Shown: positions 50,401 through 59,809, numbered from the stretch's first letter. The stretch is 64,000 bases of DNA from CAZLFQ01 sp044229535 (GCA_044229535.1 JBGASU010000001.1:1302001-1366000); one strand, 5' to 3'. Notes: generated from the sequence alone by a model not told the origin. Numbers and translations: made by a program.

Positions 50401-52197
50401 ATGTCTGCGCCTATTTTGAGTTTAAATAATCTGTCTGTCGCTTTTGGTAAAAAGGAATTATTTGATGACGTTTCTTTGCAAGTATATGAGACAGATAAAA
50501 TATGCTTGGTTGGCAAAAATGGAGAAGGTAAATCGACGTTGCTTAAGCTAATGTGTGGAGAGCTACAGCAGGATAAAGGTGAAATTTGGTCGATGCCAAA
50601 TTTAAAAATTAGTTATCTACCTCAACAAACTAAGTATGGAAAACATCAAACTATTTTTGATTTTGTTATAGAAGGATTGGATTCAGAAGACAGAACTGAG
50701 TCTAAATTTTATCTTGTAGATATGGTATTAGAGCCATTAGACCTTAAGAAAGATCAATTTATGGATGAGCTTTCAGGGGGGCAACTAAGAAGAGCTTCTA
50801 TCGCGAGGGCTCTTATAGAAGAACCAGATTTATTATTGCTTGATGAGCCAACTAACCATTTAGATATAAAGACTATAGAATGGCTTGAGGATTATTTAAG
50901 GCGCTTTAGAGGAGCGGTGTTATGTATTAGCCACGATCGGACATTTTTGCGTAATATATCTAACAAGATTTGTTGGCTAGATAGAAGTAAATTCAAAATC
51001 CTTGATAAAGGGTATGAATTCTTTGAAGAATGGTCAGTGCAACTTTTAGAGCAAGAGCAAAAAGAGCTTGATAATCTAGCACGAAGACTTCGAGATGAGG
51101 AAGTATGGAAAATCCAAGGTGTAACTGCGCGTAGGAAGCGCAATCAAAAAAGATTAAAAGATTTGTACACAATGCGAGAAAAACTTGCAGCAGGCCGAGC
51201 AAAGATTAAAAAACTAAATGATAGAATCTCACTAGATCCTCTTGCTCCATCCCTTTCTTCTAAGCTTGTTGCTGAGTTTAATGACGCATCATTTTCATTG
51301 GGTGATTTAAAAATCATTGAAGAAATGTCTATGCGGGTAATGCGTGGTGATAAGATAGGTATCGTCGGGGCAAATGGATCTGGCAAAACCACCTTTCTTA
51401 AATTGCTTGTAGGAGATTTGGAGCCAGATTCTGGCCGAATCAAGCTCGGTAAAAGTATTACTATAACTTATTTCGACCAGAAGCGATCTATCTTGGATCT
51501 AGAAGATACTTTATGGAAAACATTATGTCCTACAGGTGGGGATCAAGTTAAAGTTGGTGATAAGTACATGCATGTCGTGGCATATCTTAAAAAATTTATG
51601 TTTGATCCAAAAGAAATTCGCGACAAAGTTGCATTCCTTTCAGGTGGCCAGCAAAATAGATTATTGCTTGCAAAGGCTTTGGCAGACCCAGGTAGCGTAT
51701 TGATTCTAGATGAGCCCACAAATGACCTCGACATGGATACGCTTGATATGATTCAGGATATATTGGCTGACTACGAAGGAACGCTGATTATAGTGAGTCA
51801 TGATAGAGATTTTTTAGATAGATTGGTAACCAAAACACTAGTGTTCAATGGTCAGGCAAATATCGATGAATGTATAGGCGGCTATAGTGATTACATCAGA
51901 GCTTTAAAACCTGAAGCCAAAAAAACAATTAAAAAAGAAGTTGTTGAAGAGAAAATTGAAGTTAAAAAAACACAAAAAATTTCATTTAAATTGCAATGGG
52001 AATTAGATAATTTGCCAGTTAAAATTAGCGAACTAGAGTCCGAGGTTGAAGCTATAGAGTTGCAGCTATCTGACCCTCAGCTATATGCTGAGAATCCTGA
52101 ATTATTCAGCGATCTTTCCAAGGACCTTGTTAAAAAGAAAAAAACTATAGAACAAAACCTAGAAAGACTGATTGAGATTGAAAGTCAGTTATTGTAG
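50401..52197 (+). CDS. uup: ABC-F family ATPase (Uup-like)
   Basis: 598 residues with two ABC domains in one chain: Walker A GKNGEGKST and GANGSGKTT, signatures LSGGQLRRASIARAL and LSGGQQNRLLLAKAL, and a linker of charged helices. The C-terminal coiled coil (ELDNLPVKISELESEVEAIELQL) is the Uup-type DNA or ribosome-binding tail. No membrane domain, so it acts on ribosomes or DNA, not transport. Confidence 0.93.
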   Translation: MSAPILSLNNLSVAFGKKELFDDVSLQVYETDKICLVGKNGEGKSTLLKLMCGELQQDKGEIWSMPNLKISYLPQQTKYGKHQTIFDFVIEGLDSEDRTESKFYLVDMVLEPLDLKKDQFMDELSGGQLRRASIARALIEEPDLLLLDEPTNHLDIKTIEWLEDYLRRFRGAVLCISHDRTFLRNISNKICWLDRSKFKILDKGYEFFEEWSVQLLEQEQKELDNLARRLRDEEVWKIQGVTARRKRNQKRLKDLYTMREKLAAGRAKIKKLNDRISLDPLAPSLSSKLVAEFNDASFSLGDLKIIEEMSMRVMRGDKIGIVGANGSGKTTFLKLLVGDLEPDSGRIKLGKSITITYFDQKRSILDLEDTLWKTLCPTGGDQVKVGDKYMHVVAYLKKFMFDPKEIRDKVAFLSGGQQNRLLLAKALADPGSVLILDEPTNDLDMDTLDMIQDILADYEGTLIIVSHDRDFLDRLVTKTLVFNGQANIDECIGGYSDYIRALKPEAKKTIKKEVVEEKIEVKKTQKISFKLQWELDNLPVKISELESEVEAIELQLSDPQLYAENPELFSDLSKDLVKKKKTIEQNLERLIEIESQLL

Positions 52198-52485
52198 TTG
52201 GCAGGCGCTAGGGTTGTTAAGTGCTTGAGCCAATCTCTCAACAAATGATCTAGAGTTTGCGGGGAAAGTTAGTGGAGGGTTTGTCATGCCTGCTCCTGTA
52301 TCAGTTCCTGCAGCCAGTTCTAGAGCTGCAACAGGTGTAATTGATGCTGTCATCTTCATAATTATAAGCCACATCGCCGCATTATAAGTTGTTTTTACAA
52401 GTAGTCTAAGAAGGTCATTAGTATTACCTTGTACTGTAAAAGCTGGCTGTCCGTTAACAGAAGTTTCATTAAAAGTTAGCGTCAT
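52189..52485 (-). CDS. Unknown small protein
   Basis: About 98 residues if started at ATG 52485, which has GGAG six bases upstream; the open frame extends to 52566. Not recognised. It has one hydrophobic stretch (YNAAMWLIIMKMTASITPVAA) that could be a membrane helix. It overlaps the uup end by 9 bp tail to tail. Confidence 0.45.
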   Translation of the reverse strand: MTLTFNETSVNGQPAFTVQGNTNDLLRLLVKTTYNAAMWLIIMKMTASITPVAALELAAGTDTGAGMTNPPLTFPANSRSFVERLAQALNNPSACQLQ

Positions 52486-52628
52486 ACTGTGCTCCAATAT
52501 TACTAATTGATCAGACATAGGAAATGCCTGTTCGCGAATTTTAATTTTAAAAATGAGATAGGTCAAGGTCTTTGAGATTCAATAGAAATAAGTTATGTTA
52601 TTATAAAGTATAAATTTATTAAATTTTA

Positions 52629-53648
52629 ATGCGTACTGTATACATAAACTCAACAGTCATTTTTTATCCAAGAATTGACCTAGAGTATGTAATAAAAATT
52701 CCAGGTTTGAAAAATGTGAAAGTTAGATTCCAAGGGCAGGGGGTTGAAGATGTAATAAAATTTGATGTTTCAACGGCGATTTATGTTGCTCAGAATTATA
52801 CTGGCGATCAGGTTGGAGGGATAAATTATACAGAGTTTGAAGGTATTACTCTTATTCCAAGAGAAGCTATGCCGCCAAATTTAGAGCATATGATTAGATC
52901 ACCAATCAATATTATTGAGCAAGAAGATCAAAATACTCTGATTGAAGTTGAAGACATTACTTTCATAAGGCAAGAGAAAGATTTCGGATTGGAATTTGAA
53001 GCAAGAGAAGCAGTAGAATTAAAGCAGTTTCAGGTGGAACAAAAGTTCCAAAAATGGCTTGGTATTAATTCAGGAAGATTTTATATATTTGATGGTGGAG
53101 CTTACCCATCTCTTGAAGTGCTTGAAAAGATTTTTGGTGGATATTTTCAATTTAATGGTCGAGATAAAGTCAGAGAGCAATTAGAAAATACGTTAAATTT
53201 ATGTCATGTGAGATCTCATTTCCTTTCAATTTTATTGAGAATGTACGGGATACCAAGTTACCACTTATTCAAAAGAATGAATCCTGATGATTGGACTCAA
53301 TTTAAAGTAAAGCACAGCTACTGGCATTTTCATGCTGCAACAGTAGTTATAGATTCAGATGGTAGATCTTGGGTTGTTGACCCATGGGTTTTCGGAAATG
53401 AGATGCTATCAGTTGAAAGATGGGCTCGCCATTTAGAGCACCCTAAGCCTACTAGTCTTACTCTAAGTAGTCATGTGGTTGTGTCGGATCTTAAAGGAAG
53501 TATGCCTGATTCTGTGAATTTTAATGTAATGACATCTGGAGATAATGTAGATGCAGTGCAATTTTTAATCCAATCTGCAATTCCCAATCCGCCAAAAAAA
53601 TATTTAAGAGATACCGAAAAGGCAGGCAGCTTCGAAAAGCTGCCTTAA
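52629..53648 (+). CDS. Putative protein-glutamine deamidase (papain-like), possible effector
   Basis: 339 residues. The C-terminal half carries LCHVRSHFLSILLRMYGIPS (C192), KHSYWHFHAATVVID (H235), and GRSWVVDPWVF (D251). This order and spacing, Cys-x-x-Arg-x-His, then W-x-x-H-A, then V-x-D-P, is the Cys-His-Asp triad layout of protein-glutaminase-type deamidases (Gln_deamidase_2-like). The first ~130 residues are beta-rich and not recognised; no signal peptide. A deamidase of this kind would modify Gln in a protein target, often a host protein when made by intracellular bacteria. Target and secretion are inference. It stands alone. Confidence 0.65.
   Translation: MRTVYINSTVIFYPRIDLEYVIKIPGLKNVKVRFQGQGVEDVIKFDVSTAIYVAQNYTGDQVGGINYTEFEGITLIPREAMPPNLEHMIRSPINIIEQEDQNTLIEVEDITFIRQEKDFGLEFEAREAVELKQFQVEQKFQKWLGINSGRFYIFDGGAYPSLEVLEKIFGGYFQFNGRDKVREQLENTLNLCHVRSHFLSILLRMYGIPSYHLFKRMNPDDWTQFKVKHSYWHFHAATVVIDSDGRSWVVDPWVFGNEMLSVERWARHLEHPKPTSLTLSSHVVVSDLKGSMPDSVNFNVMTSGDNVDAVQFLIQSAIPNPPKKYLRDTEKAGSFEKLP
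53624..53645. terminator. Shared hairpin between convergent genes
   Basis: AGGCAGCTT (53624-53632) and AAGCTGCCT (53637-53645) form a perfect 9-bp stem with loop CGAA, overlapping the end of the deamidase gene. The T-run is weak, but placement between convergent genes fits a bidirectional terminator. Confidence 0.55.
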
Positions 53649-53658
53649 TAGATAAATA

Positions 53659-54474
53659 TTAGGCTTCTAGAGGAGTATTTTCACTAGAAGGAGTGTCACT
53701 AACTAAACCTTCAGTTGTTGTTTCAGCAGGTGCATCCATCGCAACTTCTGTTGTTTCAGTAGGTGTATCAGTCGCAGGAGCTGGAGTTTCTACTACTGGT
53801 TCTGCTGGAGCAGGAATATTTGTAACATCAACAGTTGTATCTACAGCAACTTCAGGAGTTGTTTCAGTAGGAGATTCTACTGCAGGCTCCGCAGGTATGT
53901 CGGCAGCTGGAGCATCTACAACTACTTCAATAGGAGCTTCTACTGCAACTTCAGGAGCAGCTTCTACGGGAGCAGGAGTCTCAGCTACTGGAGCTTCTAA
54001 AGCCATGAATGCAGCAACAGCTTCTTCAGTTGCAGAATTTAGAGCGCCTACTTTCGCATGGGCAGCATTATATGCATCACTCATTTCTTTAATGAATGCT
54101 TCAACTTCTTGGTTTAATTGAGGGAAAGCTTCGCATTTTGAATCATATACAGCTTTCATTTCACCAGCTCTCGCTGCAGTGCTTTCTGCTTCATGAATCA
54201 TTGGTGTAAAAGCTGTCTTTTTGAATTCAATAACAATTGCTTTAATACTCTCAATAAGACCAGAGTTTGAACCAAACAAGTTAGCAAGTGATTCAATCTG
54301 TGCAGTTTCTTCTGCAGACATTACCGAAGCTTTTGCAGTGAAATCAGCAATTAAAGCTGTAGAAGTGGCTATTTTTTCCATTAAGCCATTTATTTTATCA
54401 TTGCATGTGGACATATGAGCAGCTAATTGATTTATTAGTGCCTTTGCAGTTGTGTGTGGACAAGTCATTTCCAT
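53659..54474 (-). CDS. Unknown helical protein with Ala/Pro/Val/Glu/Thr-rich tail
   Basis: 271 residues. Residues 1-~160 are helical with heptad-like spacing (a bundle or coiled coil), containing cysteines near the start (MTCPHTT, MSTCND). Residues ~160-271 are low complexity, with recurring units of the type VETPAPA, PTETTPEVAVD. No signal peptide or membrane segment seen. A strong ribosome binding site (AGGAG) precedes the start. Not recognised; such tails occur in surface or secreted proteins. Confidence 0.55.
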   Translation of the reverse strand: MEMTCPHTTAKALINQLAAHMSTCNDKINGLMEKIATSTALIADFTAKASVMSAEETAQIESLANLFGSNSGLIESIKAIVIEFKKTAFTPMIHEAESTAARAGEMKAVYDSKCEAFPQLNQEVEAFIKEMSDAYNAAHAKVGALNSATEEAVAAFMALEAPVAETPAPVEAAPEVAVEAPIEVVVDAPAADIPAEPAVESPTETTPEVAVDTTVDVTNIPAPAEPVVETPAPATDTPTETTEVAMDAPAETTTEGLVSDTPSSENTPLEA

Positions 54475-54558
54475 ATTTCGTCTCCTATTTGTTAACTGTT
54501 TTCCCCTTCACAAATAGTAAAAAGTATAAAGACTATGAATGCAAGCTTTAGAAAAAAA

Positions 54559-55149
54559 TTATGCTGAACCTGAATAAGAAACAACTCGATCAAATTTTTT
54601 GATTCCCAAATTTCTAATCGCTTTATCCCAAGATTTATTGGTTTTTTTAGCGAAGATATCTTTGTATTCTGGTAATGCTAATAGCCAAGAATTTTCTTTT
54701 ATCTCCTCTTCTAATTGATTCGCTCCCCAACCACAGAATCCTTTCATCAGAATGAAATCATCTTTTTGTATGCCTTTAATCACGTCACTTAAAAATCCTT
54801 CTGCATTTGTATACAAAGTGAGTTTAGAATCATCCTTAAATGTTTCTTTTTGTTCTTTTGTAGCGCTTAAAATAAAAAGCTTATCCTCTTCAACAGGGCC
54901 ACCGTAATTGATTGGGAAATTTTTGGTGCCACTTGCTTTCTTTTTGAGATTTAGCAATTTTATAATCTCTTCTGAAGAAATTAGACCAGCATTTTTATTT
55001 AGTATTGCTCCAACCGCGCCTTCTATATCATGAGCGCAAATAAATATGAGTGTTTTTTCAAATATAGTTCCATTTAAAGATGGGGAGGCAATTAGTAATT
55101 TTCCTTCCAGTGATCCTTTGTTTTGGTCGTTCATATTGCTGTTTTCCAT
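54559..55149 (-). CDS. YqgE/AlgH family protein
   Basis: 196 residues. GKLLIASPSLNGTIFEKTLIFICAHD, GAVGAILNK, YGGPVEEDKLFIL, and GFCGWGANQLEEEI are the UPF0301 pattern. The family is widespread without an agreed biochemical role. Its start overlaps the hemF end by 19 bp, so it is the last gene of the hemF unit. Confidence 0.92.
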   Translation of the reverse strand: MENSNMNDQNKGSLEGKLLIASPSLNGTIFEKTLIFICAHDIEGAVGAILNKNAGLISSEEIIKLLNLKKKASGTKNFPINYGGPVEEDKLFILSATKEQKETFKDDSKLTLYTNAEGFLSDVIKGIQKDDFILMKGFCGWGANQLEEEIKENSWLLALPEYKDIFAKKTNKSWDKAIRNLGIKKFDRVVSYSGSA

Positions 55150-55967
55150 TTTGCTTCTGGAGGTAAAGACATCAAAATTCCTTCGGTATTACCACCTGTC
55201 ATCAGGCCAAATTTTGTTCCGCGATCGTAGATTAAATTAAATTCAGCATAACGCCCACGCTTAATCAACTGAGCTTCTTTCTGCTCTTGGGTCCAATCTT
55301 TTTTATAGTGTCTTCTTACTAATTTCGGAAAAATATCTAAGAAAGCAAGACCAACATCTTGTGTGAATTTAAAATCATTTTCCCAACTTCCTGAATTTAA
55401 ATAATCATAAAATATGCCGCCAATCCCGCGAGCTTCATTTCTATGTGGGATGAAGAAATATTGGTCGCATTCCTCTTTAAATTTTGGGTAGTACGTTGGG
55501 TCAGATTTATCGCACGCAACTTTAAAAGCTTCATGAAAATCTTTAGTATCTTCAGTAAATTCAAAAGTTGGTGTTAAATCGGCTCCGCCGCCAAACCATT
55601 GTTTAGAAGTAACGATCATTCTTGTGTTCAAGTGTACAGATGGAACAAGAGGGGATTTCATATGAGCAACAAGAGATATACCGCTTGCCCAAAATGATGG
55701 ATCTTGATCTGCGCCAGGAATTTCTTTAGCAAACTTTGGATCAAAATTTCCAAATACTGTGGAAACATTAACGCCAACTTTCTCAAAAACTTCGCCTGTC
55801 ATAAGCGAGATAACTCCACCACCGCCGCCGCTTCTTTCCCAGGGCTTTTTTTGGAACTTTGCGTTAGAGCCGCATTCAGATTCAATTTTTTCAAATTCGT
55901 TGCAGATATTATCGCGCAGTTTTTCAAACCAATTTTGTGCTATAATTTTTTTTTGTTCAAAGTCCAT
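55131..55967 (-). CDS. hemF: Oxygen-dependent coproporphyrinogen III oxidase
   Basis: 278 residues. KKPWERSGGGGGVISLMTG, HLNTRMIV, WFGGGADLTPTF, ARGIGGIFYDYL and RGRYAEFNLIYDRGTKFGLMTGG are all conserved. It converts coproporphyrinogen III to protoporphyrinogen IX using O2, so heme is made aerobically. It abuts trxB with a one-base overlap. Confidence 0.96.
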   Translation of the reverse strand: MDFEQKKIIAQNWFEKLRDNICNEFEKIESECGSNAKFQKKPWERSGGGGGVISLMTGEVFEKVGVNVSTVFGNFDPKFAKEIPGADQDPSFWASGISLVAHMKSPLVPSVHLNTRMIVTSKQWFGGGADLTPTFEFTEDTKDFHEAFKVACDKSDPTYYPKFKEECDQYFFIPHRNEARGIGGIFYDYLNSGSWENDFKFTQDVGLAFLDIFPKLVRRHYKKDWTQEQKEAQLIKRGRYAEFNLIYDRGTKFGLMTGGNTEGILMSLPPEAKWKTAI

Positions 55968-56935
55968 TATGCTCCGACGGCTTTTTTATTTTCTTCCTCA
56001 TGCTCAGCTAAAAACTTCCCAGCTTGCAGAGCTGCCATGCAGCCAGTTCCTGCGGCTGTAACAGCTTGTCTGAAAATTTTATCTTGTACGTCACCCGCAG
56101 CAAATACCCCTTTCATATTTGTTTCAGTGCTGCCAGCAATTGTTTTGATATAACCTTCGTGATCCATGTCCAGCATATCTTTAAAGATTGCCGTATTAGG
56201 AGAGTGGCCAATTGCAATGAAGATTCCGTGCGTTGCTTGTTCTTTGATTTCACCAGTTTTAAGATTTTTAAGTTTTGCCCCAGTAACTCCAAGCGGATTT
56301 TCCGTGCCGATTACTTCTTCTAACACAGTATCCCAAACTACATTTATTTTAGGATGTTCAAACAGTTTTTTTTGTGTGATTTTTTCTGCGCGTAGGCTAT
56401 CACGTCTATGTACAAGAGTAACTTTTGAAGCGTGATTTGTCATATACAGTGCTTCTTCCACAGCAGTATTACCGCCGCCAACAACTATAACTTCCTTATT
56501 ACGATAAAAGAAACCGTCACATGTTGCGCATCCTGACACACCAAAGCCTTGAAACTTTTTCTCACTAGGCAGTCCAAGCCATTTTGCTTGCGCTCCTGTT
56601 GCGATAATTAATGTATCGCCGTAATAAACGTCACCAGAATCACCCTCGCATTTAAAGGGGCGTTTTGATAGATCAACTTTATTTATGTGATCTGTAATTA
56701 TTTGCGTACCCACATGTTTAGCTTGAGCTTCCATTTGTTCCATTAGCCATGGGCCTTGAATAACATTGGCAAAACCTGGATAGTTTTCAACATCGGTGGT
56801 AATGGTTAATTGTCCACCTGGTTGAGATCCTTGAACAAGAATTGGTTCTAGAGCTGCGCGTGCTGCATAAATTGCAGCAGAGTAGCCAGCGGGCCCAGAA
56901 CCAATTATCAATACTTTTGTTTTATGTGTTGTCAT
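55967..56935 (-). CDS. trxB: Thioredoxin reductase
   Basis: 322 residues. FAD motif IGSGPAGYSAAIYAARA, redox pair C136-A-T-C139-D, and NADPH motif VVGGGNTAVEEALY. The C-terminus has the second FAD motif GVFAAGDVQDK. It keeps thioredoxin reduced; placement after the peroxiredoxin gene suggests it supplies that enzyme. Confidence 0.96.
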   Translation of the reverse strand: MTTHKTKVLIIGSGPAGYSAAIYAARAALEPILVQGSQPGGQLTITTDVENYPGFANVIQGPWLMEQMEAQAKHVGTQIITDHINKVDLSKRPFKCEGDSGDVYYGDTLIIATGAQAKWLGLPSEKKFQGFGVSGCATCDGFFYRNKEVIVVGGGNTAVEEALYMTNHASKVTLVHRRDSLRAEKITQKKLFEHPKINVVWDTVLEEVIGTENPLGVTGAKLKNLKTGEIKEQATHGIFIAIGHSPNTAIFKDMLDMDHEGYIKTIAGSTETNMKGVFAAGDVQDKIFRQAVTAAGTGCMAALQAGKFLAEHEEENKKAVGA

Positions 56936-56965
56936 TTTTTTAAAGTCCTTTTTTGGGACTTTAGT

Positions 56966-57562
56966 TTAGCCATTCGCAACGTGTTTTGCAAGATACTTAG
57001 CAACACCTTCTGCAGTTGGTGTCATCGCTTCATTTCCTTTGTTCCAGTTTGCAGGGCAGACTTCGCCATGTTGTTGGTGATGTTGTAGTGCATCTATCAA
57101 GCGAATAAATTCATTCACATTTCTGCCAAGTGGAAGGTCGTTTACGTATTGGTGTCTAACTACGCCGTTTTCATCGATAATAAATGTGCCGCGATATGCG
57201 ATTGAATCATTGCAAAGAACGCCATAGTCTTTTGCTATATTTTTGGTTAAGTCTGCAACTAATGGGAATTTAATTTGTCCAATCCCGCCGTCTTCAACTG
57301 GGGTTTTTCTATAAGCGATATGAGAGAAATGAGAGTCAACGCTCACGCCAATTACAACTGCGCCGCGCGAGCTGAATTCATCCATGTTTCGGCTGAAAGA
57401 TAGAATTTCAGACGGGCATACGAATGTGAAATCAAGAGGATAGAAAAATACAACTGCGATTTTTCCTTTGGTATATTCTTTTAAATTGAATTTTGGATTA
57501 ACTGAATTATCTTCCATCACTGCATTAGCTGTGAAGTCAGGAGCTTGTTTACCTACTAGCAT
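56966..57562 (-). CDS. Peroxiredoxin (typical 2-Cys, AhpC/Prx1 type)
   Basis: 198 residues. Peroxidatic C49 in DFTFVCPSEI and resolving Cys in GEVCPANW near residue 170, which defines the 2-Cys class. It reduces hydrogen peroxide and alkyl hydroperoxides. Thirty base pairs ahead of trxB on the same strand. Confidence 0.95.
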   Translation of the reverse strand: MLVGKQAPDFTANAVMEDNSVNPKFNLKEYTKGKIAVVFFYPLDFTFVCPSEILSFSRNMDEFSSRGAVVIGVSVDSHFSHIAYRKTPVEDGGIGQIKFPLVADLTKNIAKDYGVLCNDSIAYRGTFIIDENGVVRHQYVNDLPLGRNVNEFIRLIDALQHHQQHGEVCPANWNKGNEAMTPTAEGVAKYLAKHVANG

Positions 57563-57630
57563 ATTTTTACCTATTGAATTTGATAGGCTTATTATAGTGC
57601 AAAACGCCCAAATCTCAATAGGTAACAGAC

Positions 57631-58335
57631 CTAAAGCGCTTTCAGGTCAAATATTAGAATCTCGCAATCATCCAATCCTTTGAAATTTATAATGCTTTCA
57701 TCTGATATTGCCAATCCATCTCCTTGATCTACGAGTAAGTCGTTTAATAAAAAGCTACCACGTGCTGTTTGAACCCAAATCATTCTTTCTTTTTTTGGCA
57801 TGTAGTCAAAGGTCTGGTTATTGCTTAAGTCTAATACATACAAGTCGGCATCCTGATGAATCTGTACGCTTTCTTCTCTGCCTTTTCTAGAAGCTAGTAA
57901 AGTAAGCTGCCCAGCCTTTCTTTTTTTAGAGAAATTTTTTTGCTCGTAGCTTGGTTCTATTGCTTTGCGTTCTGGAATAATCCAAATCTGCAGTAGGTGC
58001 ACGGGCTCTTGGGGATTGGGATTGAATTCGCTATGCTCAATGCCGCGACCAGCTGACATTCTTTGTACATCTCCTACAGTAATGACTGAGCCAGTTCCTA
58101 GAGAATCCTTATGTTCTAATGAGCCTTGTAAGACGTAAGTTATTATTTCCATATCTCTATGTGCATGCATGTCGAAGCCAGCTCCAGCTTTAACCCAGTC
58201 TTCGTTAATCACTCTTAAATTGCCAAATCGGCTTTGCTCAGGGTTGTGATACTCTGCAAAACTAAAGCTATGCCAGCTATCTAGCCATTCAGTTTTTGTG
58301 CGGCCGCGATTTTGAGACTTGGTGATTTTTATCAT
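57631..58335 (-). CDS. Pirin family protein
   Basis: 234 residues. HRDMEIITYVLQGSLEHKDSLG and RMSAGRGIEHSEFNP carry the cupin metal ligands of pirins. Bacterial pirins can be quercetin dioxygenases or regulators; the substrate is not predictable. It heads the minus-strand group of redox genes, 68 bp from the peroxiredoxin start. Confidence 0.92.
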   Translation of the reverse strand: MIKITKSQNRGRTKTEWLDSWHSFSFAEYHNPEQSRFGNLRVINEDWVKAGAGFDMHAHRDMEIITYVLQGSLEHKDSLGTGSVITVGDVQRMSAGRGIEHSEFNPNPQEPVHLLQIWIIPERKAIEPSYEQKNFSKKRKAGQLTLLASRKGREESVQIHQDADLYVLDLSNNQTFDYMPKKERMIWVQTARGSFLLNDLLVDQGDGLAISDESIINFKGLDDCEILIFDLKAL

Positions 58336-58429
58336 ATTGTAAGTCTTATATTTTTAATGAAATATCCTAATCTTGAATTTTGAACTTGCAATATATAAGT
58401 AAAGCCATTAGATTCTGGGGACGTTTTAC

Positions 58430-58522
58430 GGAGTGGTGGCCGAGTGGCCGAAGGCGGCGGTTTGCTAAACCGTTGTACGATCAAAAGTCGTACCGGAGGT
58501 TCGAATCCTCTCCACTCCGCCA
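58430..58522 (+). tRNA. tRNA-Ser (GCT)
   Basis: 93-nt class II tRNA: acceptor GGAGTGG/CCACTCC, anticodon loop TTGCTAA (GCT), long variable arm, T-arm GGTTCGAATCC, encoded CCA. Confidence 0.96.
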
Positions 58523-58583
58523 TCCGCTTTCGCTAAAGCATCGGGTGGCTGACCTATTAACGTTAATTTCTCAGAGTGTTCAT

Positions 58584-59015
58584 ATGCAAGTAACTATAGA
58601 TAAAATAGTCTCTGAACAAGATATGAAAGATTGTTTTTATGTACGCAGGAAAGTGTTCATAGAAAGTCAAAATGTTCCTGTTGAAAGAGAAGTTGATGGC
58701 CTTGATAGTGAAGCAGATCATTATCTTTTGAAAGTTGATGGTGTAACTGCTGGAACTGCGAGAGTCAGGTTTATAAAAAACAAAGCAAAAGTTGAGAGAG
58801 TAGCAATTCTTCCGCATTTTCAAGGCAAGGGATTGGGTAAGAAGTTTATGGAGTATCTAATTGTAGATATAAAAAAATCTGAAAAAGTTGAAATCATTGT
58901 TCTTAGCTCTCAAGTTTGGGCAATACCATTTTATTTGCCTTTTGGTTTCAAAGTTGTTGGGGATGAGTATATGGATGGTGGGATTGCTCATAAAGATATG
59001 GAATTAGCGGTTTAA
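58584..59015 (+). CDS. GNAT acetyltransferase
   Basis: 143 residues from ATG 58584 (the open frame runs back through tRNA-Ser, which is not credible). EQDMKDCFYVRRKVFIESQNVP and the acetyl-CoA loop ILPHFQGKGLGKKFMEYL are the ElaA/YjcF-type GNAT pattern, ending with PFYLPFGFKVVGDEYMDGGI. Substrate unknown. Confidence 0.88.
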   Translation: MQVTIDKIVSEQDMKDCFYVRRKVFIESQNVPVEREVDGLDSEADHYLLKVDGVTAGTARVRFIKNKAKVERVAILPHFQGKGLGKKFMEYLIVDIKKSEKVEIIVLSSQVWAIPFYLPFGFKVVGDEYMDGGIAHKDMELAV

Positions 59016-59018
59016 GCG

Positions 59019-59039
59019 CATCACAAATTTTATGCGGCG
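59019..59039. repeat. Degenerate 21-nt element after the first GNAT gene
   Basis: CATCACAAATTTTATGCGGCG here and CATTACAAATTATATGCGCCG at 59670-59690 agree at 18 of 21 positions, each just after a GNAT gene. The remainder of 59040-59173 holds no gene that I can see. Confidence 0.45.
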
Positions 59040-59173
59040 TTGTGGGTGACTTAGTTTTGGTCGTTTTAACTAGACGAACACACGGCGGGCTGATATCGTC
59101 TTCTGACAATTAAACTTGCAGGCCAAGCGTTATTTAATTTTTCAACAAAAAACTATAAAACCAAAGGTATAAT

Positions 59174-59653
59174 GTGCCAAGAATAACTATCAAAACATTT
59201 CGCAGGGTTGATGCTCTGTTAGCGTCAGATATGTTGCAAAAATTAGCTACACATCATGGCGATACCGCTAAATCTTCTGCGAATGATTTCCTAAAAACAT
59301 GTTTGGGATCAAAAAAGATGATGTCATGTTGGATGGTATGGCAGCAAGAGCAAGCTATTGGTTTTGCAATTTCTTATGACTGGATGAATTTTGTACGTGG
59401 TATGAAAGTTCGTCATTTAGATTTGATTTTTATTGACCAAGAATTTCGTGGCAAAGGTCTTGGCAAAAAACTAATAGCTCATATCGCCAAAGACGCAATT
59501 AAAAATGGCTGTGGGCGTTTAGATGTCGGTGCAAGCCAAAGTAATATAGATGCAAATAAATTCTATAGTTCCCTTGGTTTTTCAGGAAAAGCTAGTAGCT
59601 CTATTAAATATAAAATCCAAGGTGAGGCTTTGGTAGCGTTGAGTCAAATATAA
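59174..59653 (+). CDS. GNAT acetyltransferase
   Basis: 159 residues from a GTG start (no good ribosome binding site). The pyrophosphate loop EFRGKGLGKKLIAHI is clear, followed by NIDANKFYSSLGFS. It is not a close duplicate of the preceding GNAT gene. Substrate unknown. Confidence 0.85.
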   Translation: MPRITIKTFRRVDALLASDMLQKLATHHGDTAKSSANDFLKTCLGSKKMMSCWMVWQQEQAIGFAISYDWMNFVRGMKVRHLDLIFIDQEFRGKGLGKKLIAHIAKDAIKNGCGRLDVGASQSNIDANKFYSSLGFSGKASSSIKYKIQGEALVALSQI

Positions 59654-59669
59654 ATAATCAATATTCGCT

Positions 59670-59690
59670 CATTACAAATTATATGCGCCG
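59670..59690. repeat. Degenerate 21-nt element after the second GNAT gene
   Basis: Partner of 59019-59039 (18 of 21 identical). Confidence 0.45.
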
Positions 59691-59809
59691 AATTTGCTTT
59701 AAGGCCGCGTTTTGCTCGAAATATATCTTTTATAATACGCCGATTTGTATATAAATATGCTCCTAAAGCAAGAGCTCTTTCTTGTTTAAATTTTAAAAAT
59801 GGGTTTGCA

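Noticed and set aside
58380..58583. N-terminal extension of the first GNAT protein
   Set aside because: It translates tRNA-Ser (GCT) and has no GNAT similarity.
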